DNA from: VMCP01 sp964415065
Lineage (GTDB): Bacteria; Bacteroidota; Bacteroidia; NS11-12g; UBA955
DNA: 64,000 nt
NCBI GenBank assembly: GCA_964415065.1
Contig: CAYPYX010000003.1
Span: 1 to 64,000, forward strand
Reading direction: 5' to 3'
The position numbers and the translations under genes were made by a program. Every line of letters begins with the position of its first letter. Within the stretch, counting starts at the first letter, position 1. This document shows, piece by piece, positions 24,913-33,504 of the stretch. The notes beneath the pieces are model-generated. The model was given only the letters and a program-made list of their open reading frames with translations, was not told the origin of the DNA and made no database searches.

Positions 24913-25923
24913 TTACTCTCCTTGAAATTGACTCAATAGTCTTAAATCATTGTGGAAGAAATCTCGAATGTCGTTGATTCCATATTTGAGCATGGTTATT
25001 CGATCCATCCCTATACCAAAGGCGTAGCCGGAAAATTTTTTAGAATCTATATTACATGATTCTAAAACGTTAGGGTGTACCATTCCGCAACCTAAAACTT
25101 CGAGCCATCCGGTACCTTTGGTTAATCGTTTATTTTCTTCTGTTTCTGTGCCTACCCAAATATCCATTTCTGCACTCGGTTCTGTAAAAGGAAAATAACT
25201 AGATCGGAATCGTACTTCTGTGCCTTGTCCAAAAAATTGCTGAACAAAGTAGTATAGAGTCTGTTTTAAGTCAGCAAACGTTACTCCCTCATCTACGTAC
25301 AATCCTTCAATTTGGTGAAAAAAGCAGTTACTGCGAGAGCTTACCGCCTCATTTCGATAAACTCTACCGGGCATAATAAGCCGGAACGGCGGAGAATTTT
25401 TTTGCATTTCACGAATCTGCACAGAACTAGTATGAGTTCTTAAAACATGTTCTCCTATAAAAAACGTATCCTGCATATCTCGTGCTGGATGATCTTCCGA
25501 AAAATTAAGTGCTCCAAAATTGTGCCAATCATCTTCAATTTCTGGTCCATCAGATAAATCAAACCCCAACGAATAAAAAATTTCTATTAAACGATTTTCA
25601 ACAATTTTCAATGGATGAAAACTTCCAGGTTGGTTTAAATAAACGGGTAGAGTAGTATCAATTCCATGTAATCCCTCTGTTGAATTGCTTTCCAATTCTT
25701 CCTTTTTGGAATTGAAAATTCCCTCAGCTGTACTTTTAAGCACATTGAGCGGTTTTCCAATGTCTCTTTTCTGATCGCCAGGTAAATTTTTGAACTCTTC
25801 GAATAACTGAGAAATAATTCCTTTTTTGCTCAAATACTTTAATCGAAAGTTTTCAAGCTCTTCGCTGTTAGAGATTAGCAAACTTTCTATTTCCTTCACT
25901 AAGGGTTCTATCCGTTCAATCAT
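24913..25923 (-). CDS. pheS: phenylalanine-tRNA ligase alpha subunit
   Basis: 336 residues, normal length. N-terminal coiled coil (1-90), then class II motif 2 (FRLIMPGRVYRNEAV), HQIEGLYVDEG, the Phe-binding FPFTEPSAEMDIW, and motif 3 (GYAFGIGMDRITMLKYG). Charges tRNA-Phe together with PheT, which is not in the window. The ATG is four bases after a -7 box. Confidence 0.97.
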   Translation of the reverse strand: MIERIEPLVKEIESLLISNSEELENFRLKYLSKKGIISQLFEEFKNLPGDQKRDIGKPLNVLKSTAEGIFNSKKEELESNSTEGLHGIDTTLPVYLNQPGSFHPLKIVENRLIEIFYSLGFDLSDGPEIEDDWHNFGALNFSEDHPARDMQDTFFIGEHVLRTHTSSVQIREMQKNSPPFRLIMPGRVYRNEAVSSRSNCFFHQIEGLYVDEGVTFADLKQTLYYFVQQFFGQGTEVRFRSSYFPFTEPSAEMDIWVGTETEENKRLTKGTGWLEVLGCGMVHPNVLESCNIDSKKFSGYAFGIGMDRITMLKYGINDIRDFFHNDLRLLSQFQGE

Positions 25924-25927
25924 ATCA

Positions 25928-25935
25928 CAAATCTA
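25928..25935 (-). promoter_or_regulatory. -7 box TAGATTTG of pheS
   Basis: TAnnTTTG match, four bases (TGAT) before the ATG. Confidence 0.55.
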
Positions 25936-26258
25936 AATCCATTCATCCGATTCCAAAATATTTTTTCTAAAAATTGATTTGCACATCCCCAAAGTAATAA
26001 ATAAATAGATTTTAAATTTATGTTTTATATATAAATTAATTGTGTGTGGATATGGGGATAATTGTTTTTATTTTCACGTGAAACAGATAAAAAATATTTT
26101 TAAATGATTGTAAATCAATGTTTTCAACTTTTTTTTGTTTTATAAATTAGGATATATTTCGTCTCATTTTCTCTAGTTCTTTTCACATGGGCTTTTGTGT
26201 ATTTCCTGCGTAGTTTAATGTATTTCAACAGCCTATTTTATTAGGTGTTTTTATCCCA
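25936..26258. other. AT-rich intergenic region with a parS-like site
   Basis: A very AT-rich gap of 335 bases between the Ig-like lipoprotein gene and pheS. It holds the pheS -7 box, one parS-like palindrome (26,070-26,085) and a near match to a DnaA box (TGTGGATAT at 26,045-26,053, one mismatch). No RNA gene was recognised. Confidence 0.5.
26070..26085. promoter_or_regulatory. parS-like site 1 (ParB binding)
   Basis: ATTTTCACGTGAAACA matches the parS consensus TGTTTCACGTGAAACA at 14 of 16 positions; the right half-site is perfect. Intergenic. Confidence 0.7.
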
Positions 26259-27872
26259 TTATTCACTTTGGATAATTGCTGGAATTTTGACGTTTTTCTC
26301 CTGGGTTTTCGTCTTTTTCACAATGATTGTGTTTTCTATCTTTTCTAAAACTTCAGTTTCAAAGAAGTATTCGAGTATTTCTTCCGGTTGTTGGCATATT
26401 TGATCGTTGTTGTCGTCCTTCCACGTGAAATACTGATAATTTCCAACGGGTAAAACAATGGTTTTGTTTCCCGTTGAACAGTTGGAGGTAATAATTTCTT
26501 TACCTTCTTTATATATGCTTAACCCGCAATTAAAATTAGAGTCATTCTGAATGATCAGTTTACCTAATTTTTTTAGTTCTTTTGGTTTTAAAATCTTATC
26601 GGTATTGGACTTGTCGGCTTTTATTTCTTTGCGTAGTTGTTTTTGCATTTGAGAGAAAGAAATGAATTGTATTCCGATATTGCTTTGAATTTGGTCTATT
26701 TCATCTTGAATTTTAGGAATGTCTGTATAATTTGTTCCGTGTGGATTGGTAAATGGGTTGACCATATCTAAAACCGGTAGGGAGTCGGTAAAATTGCTAT
26801 CTTTATTATCGATATAGGATGTATTGCTTGGTTGCTTTACTTTTTTGATATTGAAATTACTTAAATATTTTTCTTGGAAGTAGATTGTATCTTTCTCATA
26901 TATATATTGGTGGTACACTATTTTACTCGATTTATTGATAATTACCCTTGTTTTTTTATAAAGTAACTTTTCGTTCTGTATTTCCGAAAAGGCTAGTAAC
27001 GTTGAGTAAAGCAACGTGTCTCCATGTTCTTCTGTTGGTTTATATTTACTTTTTATTTTATTTTTAGCTATAGAATTATTTACTATGATTAAACTTTGCT
27101 TTTCATTAGAATCTATATAGTATTTAATTTCATTTTGCTTTGGGGGATATAAGATAGCTTCTAAGGTATCTATGGTTTGAAGGTTTTTTTTATCGCTGTA
27201 GGTATCGTTTGTTAAATTATTGTTTTGGTTTGTCGTATCCTCTTTACTGATAAAAGGTTTTAAAACTGTTTGTATTGTATCTATGTAAGCCCATTCTGTA
27301 CTATCGTATTGTTGGTTTTTGTTTTGATCTAAATATATGATGGTTTTTAATTTTGTTTGGTTTGGAAGTCCTTCACCAAATGCATAACCATTTACGGTTG
27401 TATTGTATGGATATATGTATTGGTTATTAATTCCGTAAGCCAATATCTTTTCTTTATTTTTTGGGATACTTTGTACTTTATAGTATTTGATACTGGAATC
27501 GGATCCTACGATTAAATTGGATAGTGTTGCTTTGTTTCCTTCGTTTAAGTCCTTTATTGCATCATTGAAATTTATTGAGTTTGTATTGGAATCGAGTTGT
27601 ATGAGTATCTTGTTTCTGGATACAATAACAGATGGCTTTGCTTTTGTTTTATATGGAGATAATTCAATGGTGTTTTGAAACACTATATTTTCATCGAATT
27701 GTATAAGTAAGTGTTTTTTATTTTCGAGTTCTGTTATTTTAAAGCTTTCTATTTTAGGAGGATTGGTATCTTTTACTCCTCCTGTGGGACTAACGGGGTT
27801 AGCGCAAGATATAAAGTAGAAAACAGTTGTTGAAATTAGAATTTTTTCAAGAATGGAGCTTTGTGTTTTCAT
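26259..27872 (-). CDS. Ig-like domain lipoprotein (Bacteroidota CANPVSPTGG family)
   Basis: 537 residues. Lipobox at Cys23 (FISCANPVSPTGG), followed by KDTNPPKIESF, the conserved start of a widespread Bacteroidota surface lipoprotein with an SbsA-type Ig-like domain (about 40-125). The middle (200-400) is Asn/Lys/Thr/Ser-rich and low in complexity. A YLDQNKNQQYDSTEW segment resembles a calcium-binding turn. It starts one base after the mnmG stop, so it is co-transcribed with mnmG. Molecular role unknown. Confidence 0.8.
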   Translation of the reverse strand: MKTQSSILEKILISTTVFYFISCANPVSPTGGVKDTNPPKIESFKITELENKKHLLIQFDENIVFQNTIELSPYKTKAKPSVIVSRNKILIQLDSNTNSINFNDAIKDLNEGNKATLSNLIVGSDSSIKYYKVQSIPKNKEKILAYGINNQYIYPYNTTVNGYAFGEGLPNQTKLKTIIYLDQNKNQQYDSTEWAYIDTIQTVLKPFISKEDTTNQNNNLTNDTYSDKKNLQTIDTLEAILYPPKQNEIKYYIDSNEKQSLIIVNNSIAKNKIKSKYKPTEEHGDTLLYSTLLAFSEIQNEKLLYKKTRVIINKSSKIVYHQYIYEKDTIYFQEKYLSNFNIKKVKQPSNTSYIDNKDSNFTDSLPVLDMVNPFTNPHGTNYTDIPKIQDEIDQIQSNIGIQFISFSQMQKQLRKEIKADKSNTDKILKPKELKKLGKLIIQNDSNFNCGLSIYKEGKEIITSNCSTGNKTIVLPVGNYQYFTWKDDNNDQICQQPEEILEYFFETEVLEKIENTIIVKKTKTQEKNVKIPAIIQSE

Positions 27873-27873
27873 A

Positions 27874-29721
27874 TTATCGTCCGAAATGTATTAATAGCAC
27901 ACTTATATCTGATGGAGATACACCGCTGATTTGTTTTGCTTGTGCAATAGTTAATGGTTTAATCCGTGTTAGTTTCTCCCGCGATTCCATACTTAAAGCT
28001 GTTATTTTGTGATAATTAAAATCTTTAGGTATTTTGATATACTCTAAACGTTGTAGCTTATCTGCTTGTTCTTTTTCGCGTTGAATATAAGTTTCATATT
28101 TTATCTTTATTTCGGCTCGAAGTTTTTCTTCTGTTGTATATATGGTTTCTTGATTAAATATGAATGGTTCAAGATGGATTAATTCAACTTCAGGTCTTAG
28201 TAATAATTTAGCAGCTTTCATTTTTTCTTTTATTGGTGAAGGAAGCTCTATATTATTATTTACATCATCAGGTGTTACTGATGTTGTTTCAAGTAACTTA
28301 ATTATTTCGTCACTTTTTATTTTAGTTTTTTGTAATAGATCATAACGGTCTTGTTTGGCTAGACCTATTTTGTATCCAATTTCAGTTAAACGTTCGTCTG
28401 CGTTGTCTTGTCTTAAACTGATTCTATATTCTGCTCTTGAAGTGAACATTCGATAAGGTTCTTCGGTTCCCTTGTTAACTAGGTCGTCAATTAGAACTCC
28501 AATGTAGGCTTGATCTCTTCTGAGAATCAATTCTTCTTGACCATTTATCTTGAGGTGAGCATTTATGCCCGCTATAAGGCCTTGAGCAGCTGCTTCTTCG
28601 TATCCGGTGGTACCATTTATTTGTCCTGCAAAGTATAGATTTTCAATGATTTTGGTTTCTAATGAAGGGTATAATTGGGTGGGTTGAAAGTAGTCATATT
28701 CGATAGCATATCCAGGTCGAAAAATTTTGGCATTTTGAAATCCTGGTATCATTTTTAATGCTTTTACCTGTATTTCATCTGGAAGCGATGTACTGAATCC
28801 GTTTACATATATTTCAATTGTATTCCTTCCTTCGGGTTCTACGAATATTTGGTGTCTATCTCTTTCGGCAAATCGATTTATTTTATCTTCTATCGAGGGA
28901 CAATATCTCGGTCCTAATCCGCTGATGCTTCCATTGTACATGGGACTATCTTCGAATCCTTCTCTTAGTATTTCATGTACGTTTTGATTGGTATACGTTA
29001 TGTAGCAGCTTTTCTGATTTATGAGTGGAGTAGTCGTGGGTAAATAAGAAAATTTGGATGGATGGTCATCACCTCTTTGTTCTTCCATGAGTGAATAGTC
29101 TAAGGATCTTCCATCTATTCGTGGGGGAGTTCCTGTTTTCATTCTTCCAGAGGTGAATCCTAATGATTCTAGTTGTGCTGTTATTCCAGTGGAGCTTTTT
29201 TCAGCCATTCTTCCCCCTCCGAATTGTTTTCTTCCTATATGTATGATTCCATTTAGAAATGTACCAGCTGTTATTACTACAGATTTGCTATAGAATTTAT
29301 TTCCCATTCCGCACTCTACACCTATAACTTTATTTTTGTCTGTGATAATATTTGTTACGGAATCTTGAAAAAAGTCAACGTTATGGTTGTTTTCTAGCAC
29401 TAATCTCCATTCCTCTGAGAATCTCCAGCGATCGCTCTGTGCTCTGGGACTCCACATGGCAAGTCCTTTACTTCTATTGAGCATTCGAAATTGAATCATG
29501 GTTTTGTCTGTAATAATTCCCGACATTCCCCCCAAAGCATCTATTTCTCTTATAATTTGTCCTTTTGCTACTCCACCCATTGCTGGGTTGCAACTCATCT
29601 TTGCGATGGTTTCCATATTCATGGTTATTAGCATTACTTTGCTTCCCATGGTAGCTGCTGCATGTGCTGCTTCACAACCGGCGTGGCCTGCACCTACTAT
29701 TATTACATCGTACTGATTCAT
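27874..29721 (-). CDS. mnmG: tRNA uridine-5-carboxymethylaminomethyl modification enzyme MnmG (GidA)
   Basis: FAD-dependent enzyme that, with MnmE, makes the cmnm5 modification of wobble U34. 615 residues from ATG 29,721, close to the usual 620-630. N-terminal FAD motif VIIVGAGHAGCEAAHAA, then SCNPAMGGVAKGQ, GTFLNGIIHIG and C-terminal GVSPSDISVLLIHFG. Reading further upstream runs into the N gap and a duplicate of the first codons, which is an assembly artefact. As in many bacteria, mnmG lies beside parS sites. Confidence 0.96.
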   Translation of the reverse strand: MNQYDVIIVGAGHAGCEAAHAAATMGSKVMLITMNMETIAKMSCNPAMGGVAKGQIIREIDALGGMSGIITDKTMIQFRMLNRSKGLAMWSPRAQSDRWRFSEEWRLVLENNHNVDFFQDSVTNIITDKNKVIGVECGMGNKFYSKSVVITAGTFLNGIIHIGRKQFGGGRMAEKSSTGITAQLESLGFTSGRMKTGTPPRIDGRSLDYSLMEEQRGDDHPSKFSYLPTTTPLINQKSCYITYTNQNVHEILREGFEDSPMYNGSISGLGPRYCPSIEDKINRFAERDRHQIFVEPEGRNTIEIYVNGFSTSLPDEIQVKALKMIPGFQNAKIFRPGYAIEYDYFQPTQLYPSLETKIIENLYFAGQINGTTGYEEAAAQGLIAGINAHLKINGQEELILRRDQAYIGVLIDDLVNKGTEEPYRMFTSRAEYRISLRQDNADERLTEIGYKIGLAKQDRYDLLQKTKIKSDEIIKLLETTSVTPDDVNNNIELPSPIKEKMKAAKLLLRPEVELIHLEPFIFNQETIYTTEEKLRAEIKIKYETYIQREKEQADKLQRLEYIKIPKDFNYHKITALSMESREKLTRIKPLTIAQAKQISGVSPSDISVLLIHFGR

Positions 29722-29728
29722 ATTATTT
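29674..29728. repeat. 55-bp direct repeat, left copy (contig overlap)
   Basis: Identical to 29,829-29,883 on the other side of the N run. It covers the first 16 codons of mnmG and 7 bases upstream. Confidence 0.95.
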
Positions 29729-29828
29729 NNNNNNNNNNNNNNNNNNNNNNNNNNNNNNNNNNNNNNNNNNNNNNNNNNNNNNNNNNNNNNNNNNNNNNNN
29801 NNNNNNNNNNNNNNNNNNNNNNNNNNNN
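29729..29828. other. assembly gap of exactly 100 N
   Basis: Placeholder gap. Because the same 55 bases end the left contig and begin the right contig, the true sequence probably contains them once and no bases are missing. Confidence 0.95.
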
Positions 29829-29883
29829 ACAACCGGCGTGGCCTGCACCTACTATTATTACATCGTACTGATTCATATTATTT
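29829..29883. repeat. 55-bp direct repeat, right copy with a false mnmG 5' fragment
   Basis: Exact copy of 29,674-29,728. It repeats the mnmG ATG and 15 more codons on the minus strand (29,829-29,876), then runs into the gap. It should not be annotated as a second gene. Confidence 0.93.
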
Positions 29884-29884
29884 A

Positions 29885-29900
29885 AGTTTCACGTGAAACG
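29885..29900. promoter_or_regulatory. parS-like site 2 (ParB binding)
   Basis: AGTTTCACGTGAAACG contains the perfect 14-base core GTTTCACGTGAAAC of parS. It lies 8 bases upstream of the mnmG start codon in the right contig. Confidence 0.8.
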
Positions 29901-30110
29901 TATTGTATTTTTATTTATTTATTAATTTGAGTTCGGGTATTCTATGTTTGATTATGATTATAGAAATGGTTGTTTTACAGGTAAATTTATTTTTTTAATA
30001 TTTTTATTTGAGTATATGTTTATTTGGAATGTATGGATTGAGCGAAATCTTATAGTTTTAAACTTTAGAAATTAGTTTGTTTTGTTATTACTGATTGCTA
30101 AATTTTTAAA

Positions 30111-30126
30111 GGTTTCACGTGAAACT
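30111..30126. promoter_or_regulatory. parS-like site 3 (ParB binding)
   Basis: GGTTTCACGTGAAACT contains the perfect 14-base parS core. It lies just after the ybeY stop in an AT-rich gap of about 270 bases with no gene or RNA recognised. Confidence 0.8.
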
Positions 30127-30157
30127 ATGCTTTTATGTTTTATAATTAGATTTATTA

Positions 30158-30589
30158 TTATAGATTTATATAATACTGTATAGCTTCTTCCTCTTTTCTG
30201 CGCATTTCTTTTATTTCAGAATCAGCCTTGTCTTTATAGCCAATTAAATGAAGTAAACCGTGAGAGAGTACGCGCACATTTTCTAATTCAAAAGTAGTAT
30301 TGAACGTGTTGGCATTCTCCAAAACCCGATCCTTACTAATGTAAATTTCACCATCAATTCTACCTTCCATATCCGATAAATCGAAAGTAATAATATCTGT
30401 ATACGTGTCATGATCTAAAACTCGTTGATTCATCTCAAGTAATTCTTCATCAGAAACGTATATGTAAGACAATTGATCTATTTCAAATCGATGTGAAGTA
30501 CTAATATAATCCAAAAGGGTACGAATCTTCTTGCGATCTTCACCTTTTAAAAACTTGCATTTTCCAAAAAAAGATATCGTATTTGACAT
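30158..30589 (-). CDS. ybeY: endoribonuclease YbeY (rRNA maturation)
   Basis: 143 residues. Zinc-dependent RNase acting in 16S rRNA 3'-end maturation and ribosome quality control. The metal motif is HGLLHLIGYKDKAD; as in other Bacteroidota the third His of HGxLHLxGYDH is replaced. TDIITFDLS and GEIYIS upstream are typical. ATG start. It lies upstream of mnmG across the parS region. Confidence 0.93.
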   Translation of the reverse strand: MSNTISFFGKCKFLKGEDRKKIRTLLDYISTSHRFEIDQLSYIYVSDEELLEMNQRVLDHDTYTDIITFDLSDMEGRIDGEIYISKDRVLENANTFNTTFELENVRVLSHGLLHLIGYKDKADSEIKEMRRKEEEAIQYYINL

Positions 30590-31009
30590 GTTACTCTTTG
30601 TTTTCTTTAGTGTTTTTTTAATTATGAGTTATAGAGATTTGTTAAAGCCAGTATATTTTTAACTTGTTTTCTTTATAATTATTTCTGTTTTTCTGTTGTA
30701 TGTAAATTAACGGATGAGTCTTTGTAAAATCCTTTGTATCCATTGGCCTCAATAAATCTAATGATGAGTATGAATCAAATGAATTTTTACAGTACCATAT
30801 AAATTACCTTACAAAATTACGTTCATTTTGGCGACAATTCTTCTATGAGACACTAGGAAAAACCCACCATTTTTACCACTGACAAATTCATTATTCAGTA
30901 ACCTTGTAAAGCAACTAAATAGGCTATTTTTAATGGAGTATTTTAATTACTTGAATAAAGAATAAATACACTAATGTACTCATATATAATACATTACCGT
31001 CCATTAATT
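30590..31009. other. 420-base AT-rich intergenic region
   Basis: Between ybeY and the LamG gene, both on the minus strand. Only a weak 7-bp inverted repeat (30,972-30,978 with 30,990-30,996) just after the LamG gene stop was seen. No RNA gene, promoter box or repeat was recognised. Confidence 0.5.
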
Positions 31010-33493
31010 CTACTTGATAACCATAATTGTACCAGGAATGGTTTTTAATTTCCTTCGATAACATGCTTCGATAACGTAAACATAAATACCATCTGGAACA
31101 ATTTCACCTTTTCCGTCGGTACCATCCCAGCCGACTAAGGCGTCACCTTTAAAGAAAATTTCGCCCCATCGATTGTAAATAACCATTTGAGCTTCTCCTG
31201 GTAAAACAGCAGGATTAGTTACTTTGAAAACCGGATTTAATCCCCCTGGTGTAAATGCATTGGGAATTAAAAATGTGTCCACTTGTGATGAATCAAAGCC
31301 TAAGTCTAGTTGAACGATATTTGAGTAGGACCAATTATTATTTACGGGTGAAAAAGTAATTGCTTTTATGCGATATTTTCGAATACCATAGCCAATGATT
31401 CCTAACTTATAGGACGGATAATTAAATTCAGGGATTGTATTTATCAATTGCCAGCTACCATTGTAAAATTCTTCTACGCGATACTCATGCGATATTCCTT
31501 CCGATTTCCAACCTTGATGAGGTGTGAATTCTATCTCCTTTTGTCCAGATTTTTTTAATAAAATGTTTCTGTAAATAACAGTGCTATCTGACGCAATATT
31601 ACAAAGGTTAAATCGTACTAACTTAAAATCAGTCAATCGATTGGATGCGTTAGAAAGAGAATGATTATAGTCAATGTACTCCGTATTTCGGTTAATTTTT
31701 AGTGCTATGTTCCACGTGTTAGAACCGAAATCTTTATAAAATAAAACCGAACTATCACCGACATTTTTACGCGCTTTAATGGCAATTTCTGGCTCAGACT
31801 GCACGCTTATCCAGTCGAGTGTTGTCGGTGTACTAGGTAGAGGGATGTTTCCGACTACTGCACTTACTAAATTAGAAGTAGAACTTATTTTTGGATTGCC
31901 CGATTTAAAAGCCCTAATGTAAACACGTAAATTGAAACCTAAATAGGGGAGAATCCAATCGTATGAATTTATAGATCCACCAATATTCAACGTTCCAATC
32001 ACCGTATTTTTATCGGCATCTTCAATAATGAGTAGATGGGTTTCCGTAACCCAACCTACGTAGTTTGTCCATTCAAAACGTATTTTTTTATTGCATAAGT
32101 AATTATTATCCAAACGATAAGATAATAAAATCGGAGAATGAAATTTAGATATAACCGCTCCGTTTCTGCAACTGTCATAAGAAGCAATAGCCAATCGATT
32201 TCCTCCTGTCTTGGAATCAAATGTAGTTTCGTCAAATGTATATCTTAACACATTTTGCTCATCAATCAATTTATTATTGCCGGAGCCATCAACTTGGAAT
32301 AGACTATATCCCATGATATCTGTTTCTATTGGTGATGTCCATCCAGCAATAACTTTTTGTGAAATGCGTTCCACTGAAACACTATCTGGCTCTACATAAG
32401 ATGGAGCAACGTCATCAACAAAAATAGTATTCGATAGGATGGAATCTGTACCATTACAGAGAGTCCAATGAGTAGAAACATAAATTTCCCATTTTCTTTT
32501 GTTGGGTGGAAACAAATTTAATATCTGTTTATTAAGTACCCTTTCTTCATCTAATAATTGAAATACACCAGCCGTATTATCTCGTCCCCAAACACGATAA
32601 AAGGCAAAGTTCGAAAACGAATCCTTTGATGGTGTAATTTTAAGATCTAGTTGACCAGTAACTCGATCCAAACAGGCTCTATGAAGTATTGCTTTACTAA
32701 TACCAGATCGGGGACCATTGATTGGTGCTTTTCCTGTGTAAAGTTGCATCACTTCGCAGGGAGAAATTACTCGATTATAAAGTGCCGCGTCGTCAATAAT
32801 TCCATTAAAGGGTTGAATTAAATTACATCGAACACCAAACATAGCTTTTACCGGATTGCCATACTCAGGAAGAAGGGAAGTTGATGTTTTAAAACTATCG
32901 CTAAGCGTACCATTAATATACAAATATTGAAACTTATCGCCTCTAATAAATACTACATGATACCAGCGACTAATACTCGGCAATGTTTTTGTGGATACCA
33001 CCCAAACAGACGGTACAGCAGATTGATTGTAACCACCTCCATTTATTCCTTTTGCACTTCCTAAGTAATTATTAGCCACAGAGATACCTTGTCCAGTAGC
33101 ATTTCCACCTTGAGCTACTTCAAAAACTGAACTTAACGAACCATTTGCGCCCAAACTCGTAATATTGATCCATACGCTGTAAGAATAATTATTATTTTTT
33201 AATCCAGTGGAAGGAATTTCGATTCGTGAATTGGTATTTCCCGCAAACTTGTACGCTGAATTTGAATTGCCAAAACGGTCACTTACTAAAGTAACATTAT
33301 ACGTTGTACCATGATAATTGTTACCCGAAGAATCCCCTGCATTCCCAGAAAAAGGATAATAAGCCACCAATCCATTGGTTGGGATTTGTGATTCTACATT
33401 TTGATAAAATAAAGATACTAACCCAAAGGATATGAATAATTTACATCTATTTAAAGTCTGAAAATAGTAAGAATAAGATGCAAATAAATTCAT
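31010..33493 (-). CDS. secreted LamG-domain protein with T9SS type-B sorting domain
   Basis: 827 residues. Signal peptide (about 1-35, ending near NVESQ). A LamG/concanavalin-like domain at about 38-245 starts with GLVAYYPFSGNAGDSSGN. Then come beta-sandwich regions and a C-terminal gliding-motility-associated (CHU_C) domain: PNAFTPGGLNPVF, MVIYNRWGEIFF, WDGTDGKGEIVPDGIYVYVIEA. It should be exported by SecYEG and then by the T9SS to the cell surface or medium, with a possible role in glycan binding or adhesion. Confidence 0.87.
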   Translation of the reverse strand: MNLFASYSYYFQTLNRCKLFISFGLVSLFYQNVESQIPTNGLVAYYPFSGNAGDSSGNNYHGTTYNVTLVSDRFGNSNSAYKFAGNTNSRIEIPSTGLKNNNYSYSVWINITSLGANGSLSSVFEVAQGGNATGQGISVANNYLGSAKGINGGGYNQSAVPSVWVVSTKTLPSISRWYHVVFIRGDKFQYLYINGTLSDSFKTSTSLLPEYGNPVKAMFGVRCNLIQPFNGIIDDAALYNRVISPCEVMQLYTGKAPINGPRSGISKAILHRACLDRVTGQLDLKITPSKDSFSNFAFYRVWGRDNTAGVFQLLDEERVLNKQILNLFPPNKRKWEIYVSTHWTLCNGTDSILSNTIFVDDVAPSYVEPDSVSVERISQKVIAGWTSPIETDIMGYSLFQVDGSGNNKLIDEQNVLRYTFDETTFDSKTGGNRLAIASYDSCRNGAVISKFHSPILLSYRLDNNYLCNKKIRFEWTNYVGWVTETHLLIIEDADKNTVIGTLNIGGSINSYDWILPYLGFNLRVYIRAFKSGNPKISSTSNLVSAVVGNIPLPSTPTTLDWISVQSEPEIAIKARKNVGDSSVLFYKDFGSNTWNIALKINRNTEYIDYNHSLSNASNRLTDFKLVRFNLCNIASDSTVIYRNILLKKSGQKEIEFTPHQGWKSEGISHEYRVEEFYNGSWQLINTIPEFNYPSYKLGIIGYGIRKYRIKAITFSPVNNNWSYSNIVQLDLGFDSSQVDTFLIPNAFTPGGLNPVFKVTNPAVLPGEAQMVIYNRWGEIFFKGDALVGWDGTDGKGEIVPDGIYVYVIEACYRRKLKTIPGTIMVIK

Positions 33494-33504
33494 AGGTTAT
33501 GTTA

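Noticed and set aside
26045..26275. Near matches to DnaA boxes (TGTGGATAT at 26,045-26,053 and TTTGGATAA at 26,267-26,275) as an oriC
   Set aside because: Each has a mismatch, one lies in a coding region, and two weak boxes do not make an origin. Only the parS evidence is kept.
26416..26433. CACGTG-centred sequence TTCCACGTGAAAT as a fourth parS
   Set aside because: The left arm does not match and it lies in the lipoprotein coding region. Similar partial hits near 1,995, 8,830, 34,210 and 53,920 were dismissed for the same reason.
29722..29876. mnmG extended upstream through the N run to the second ATG
   Set aside because: The extension would be made of unknown residues and a duplicate of the true N terminus; it arises from the assembly overlap.
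30972..30996. Inverted repeat TAATGTA/TACATTA as terminator of the LamG gene
   Set aside because: Only seven AT pairs with an 11-base loop and no U tract; too weak to call.
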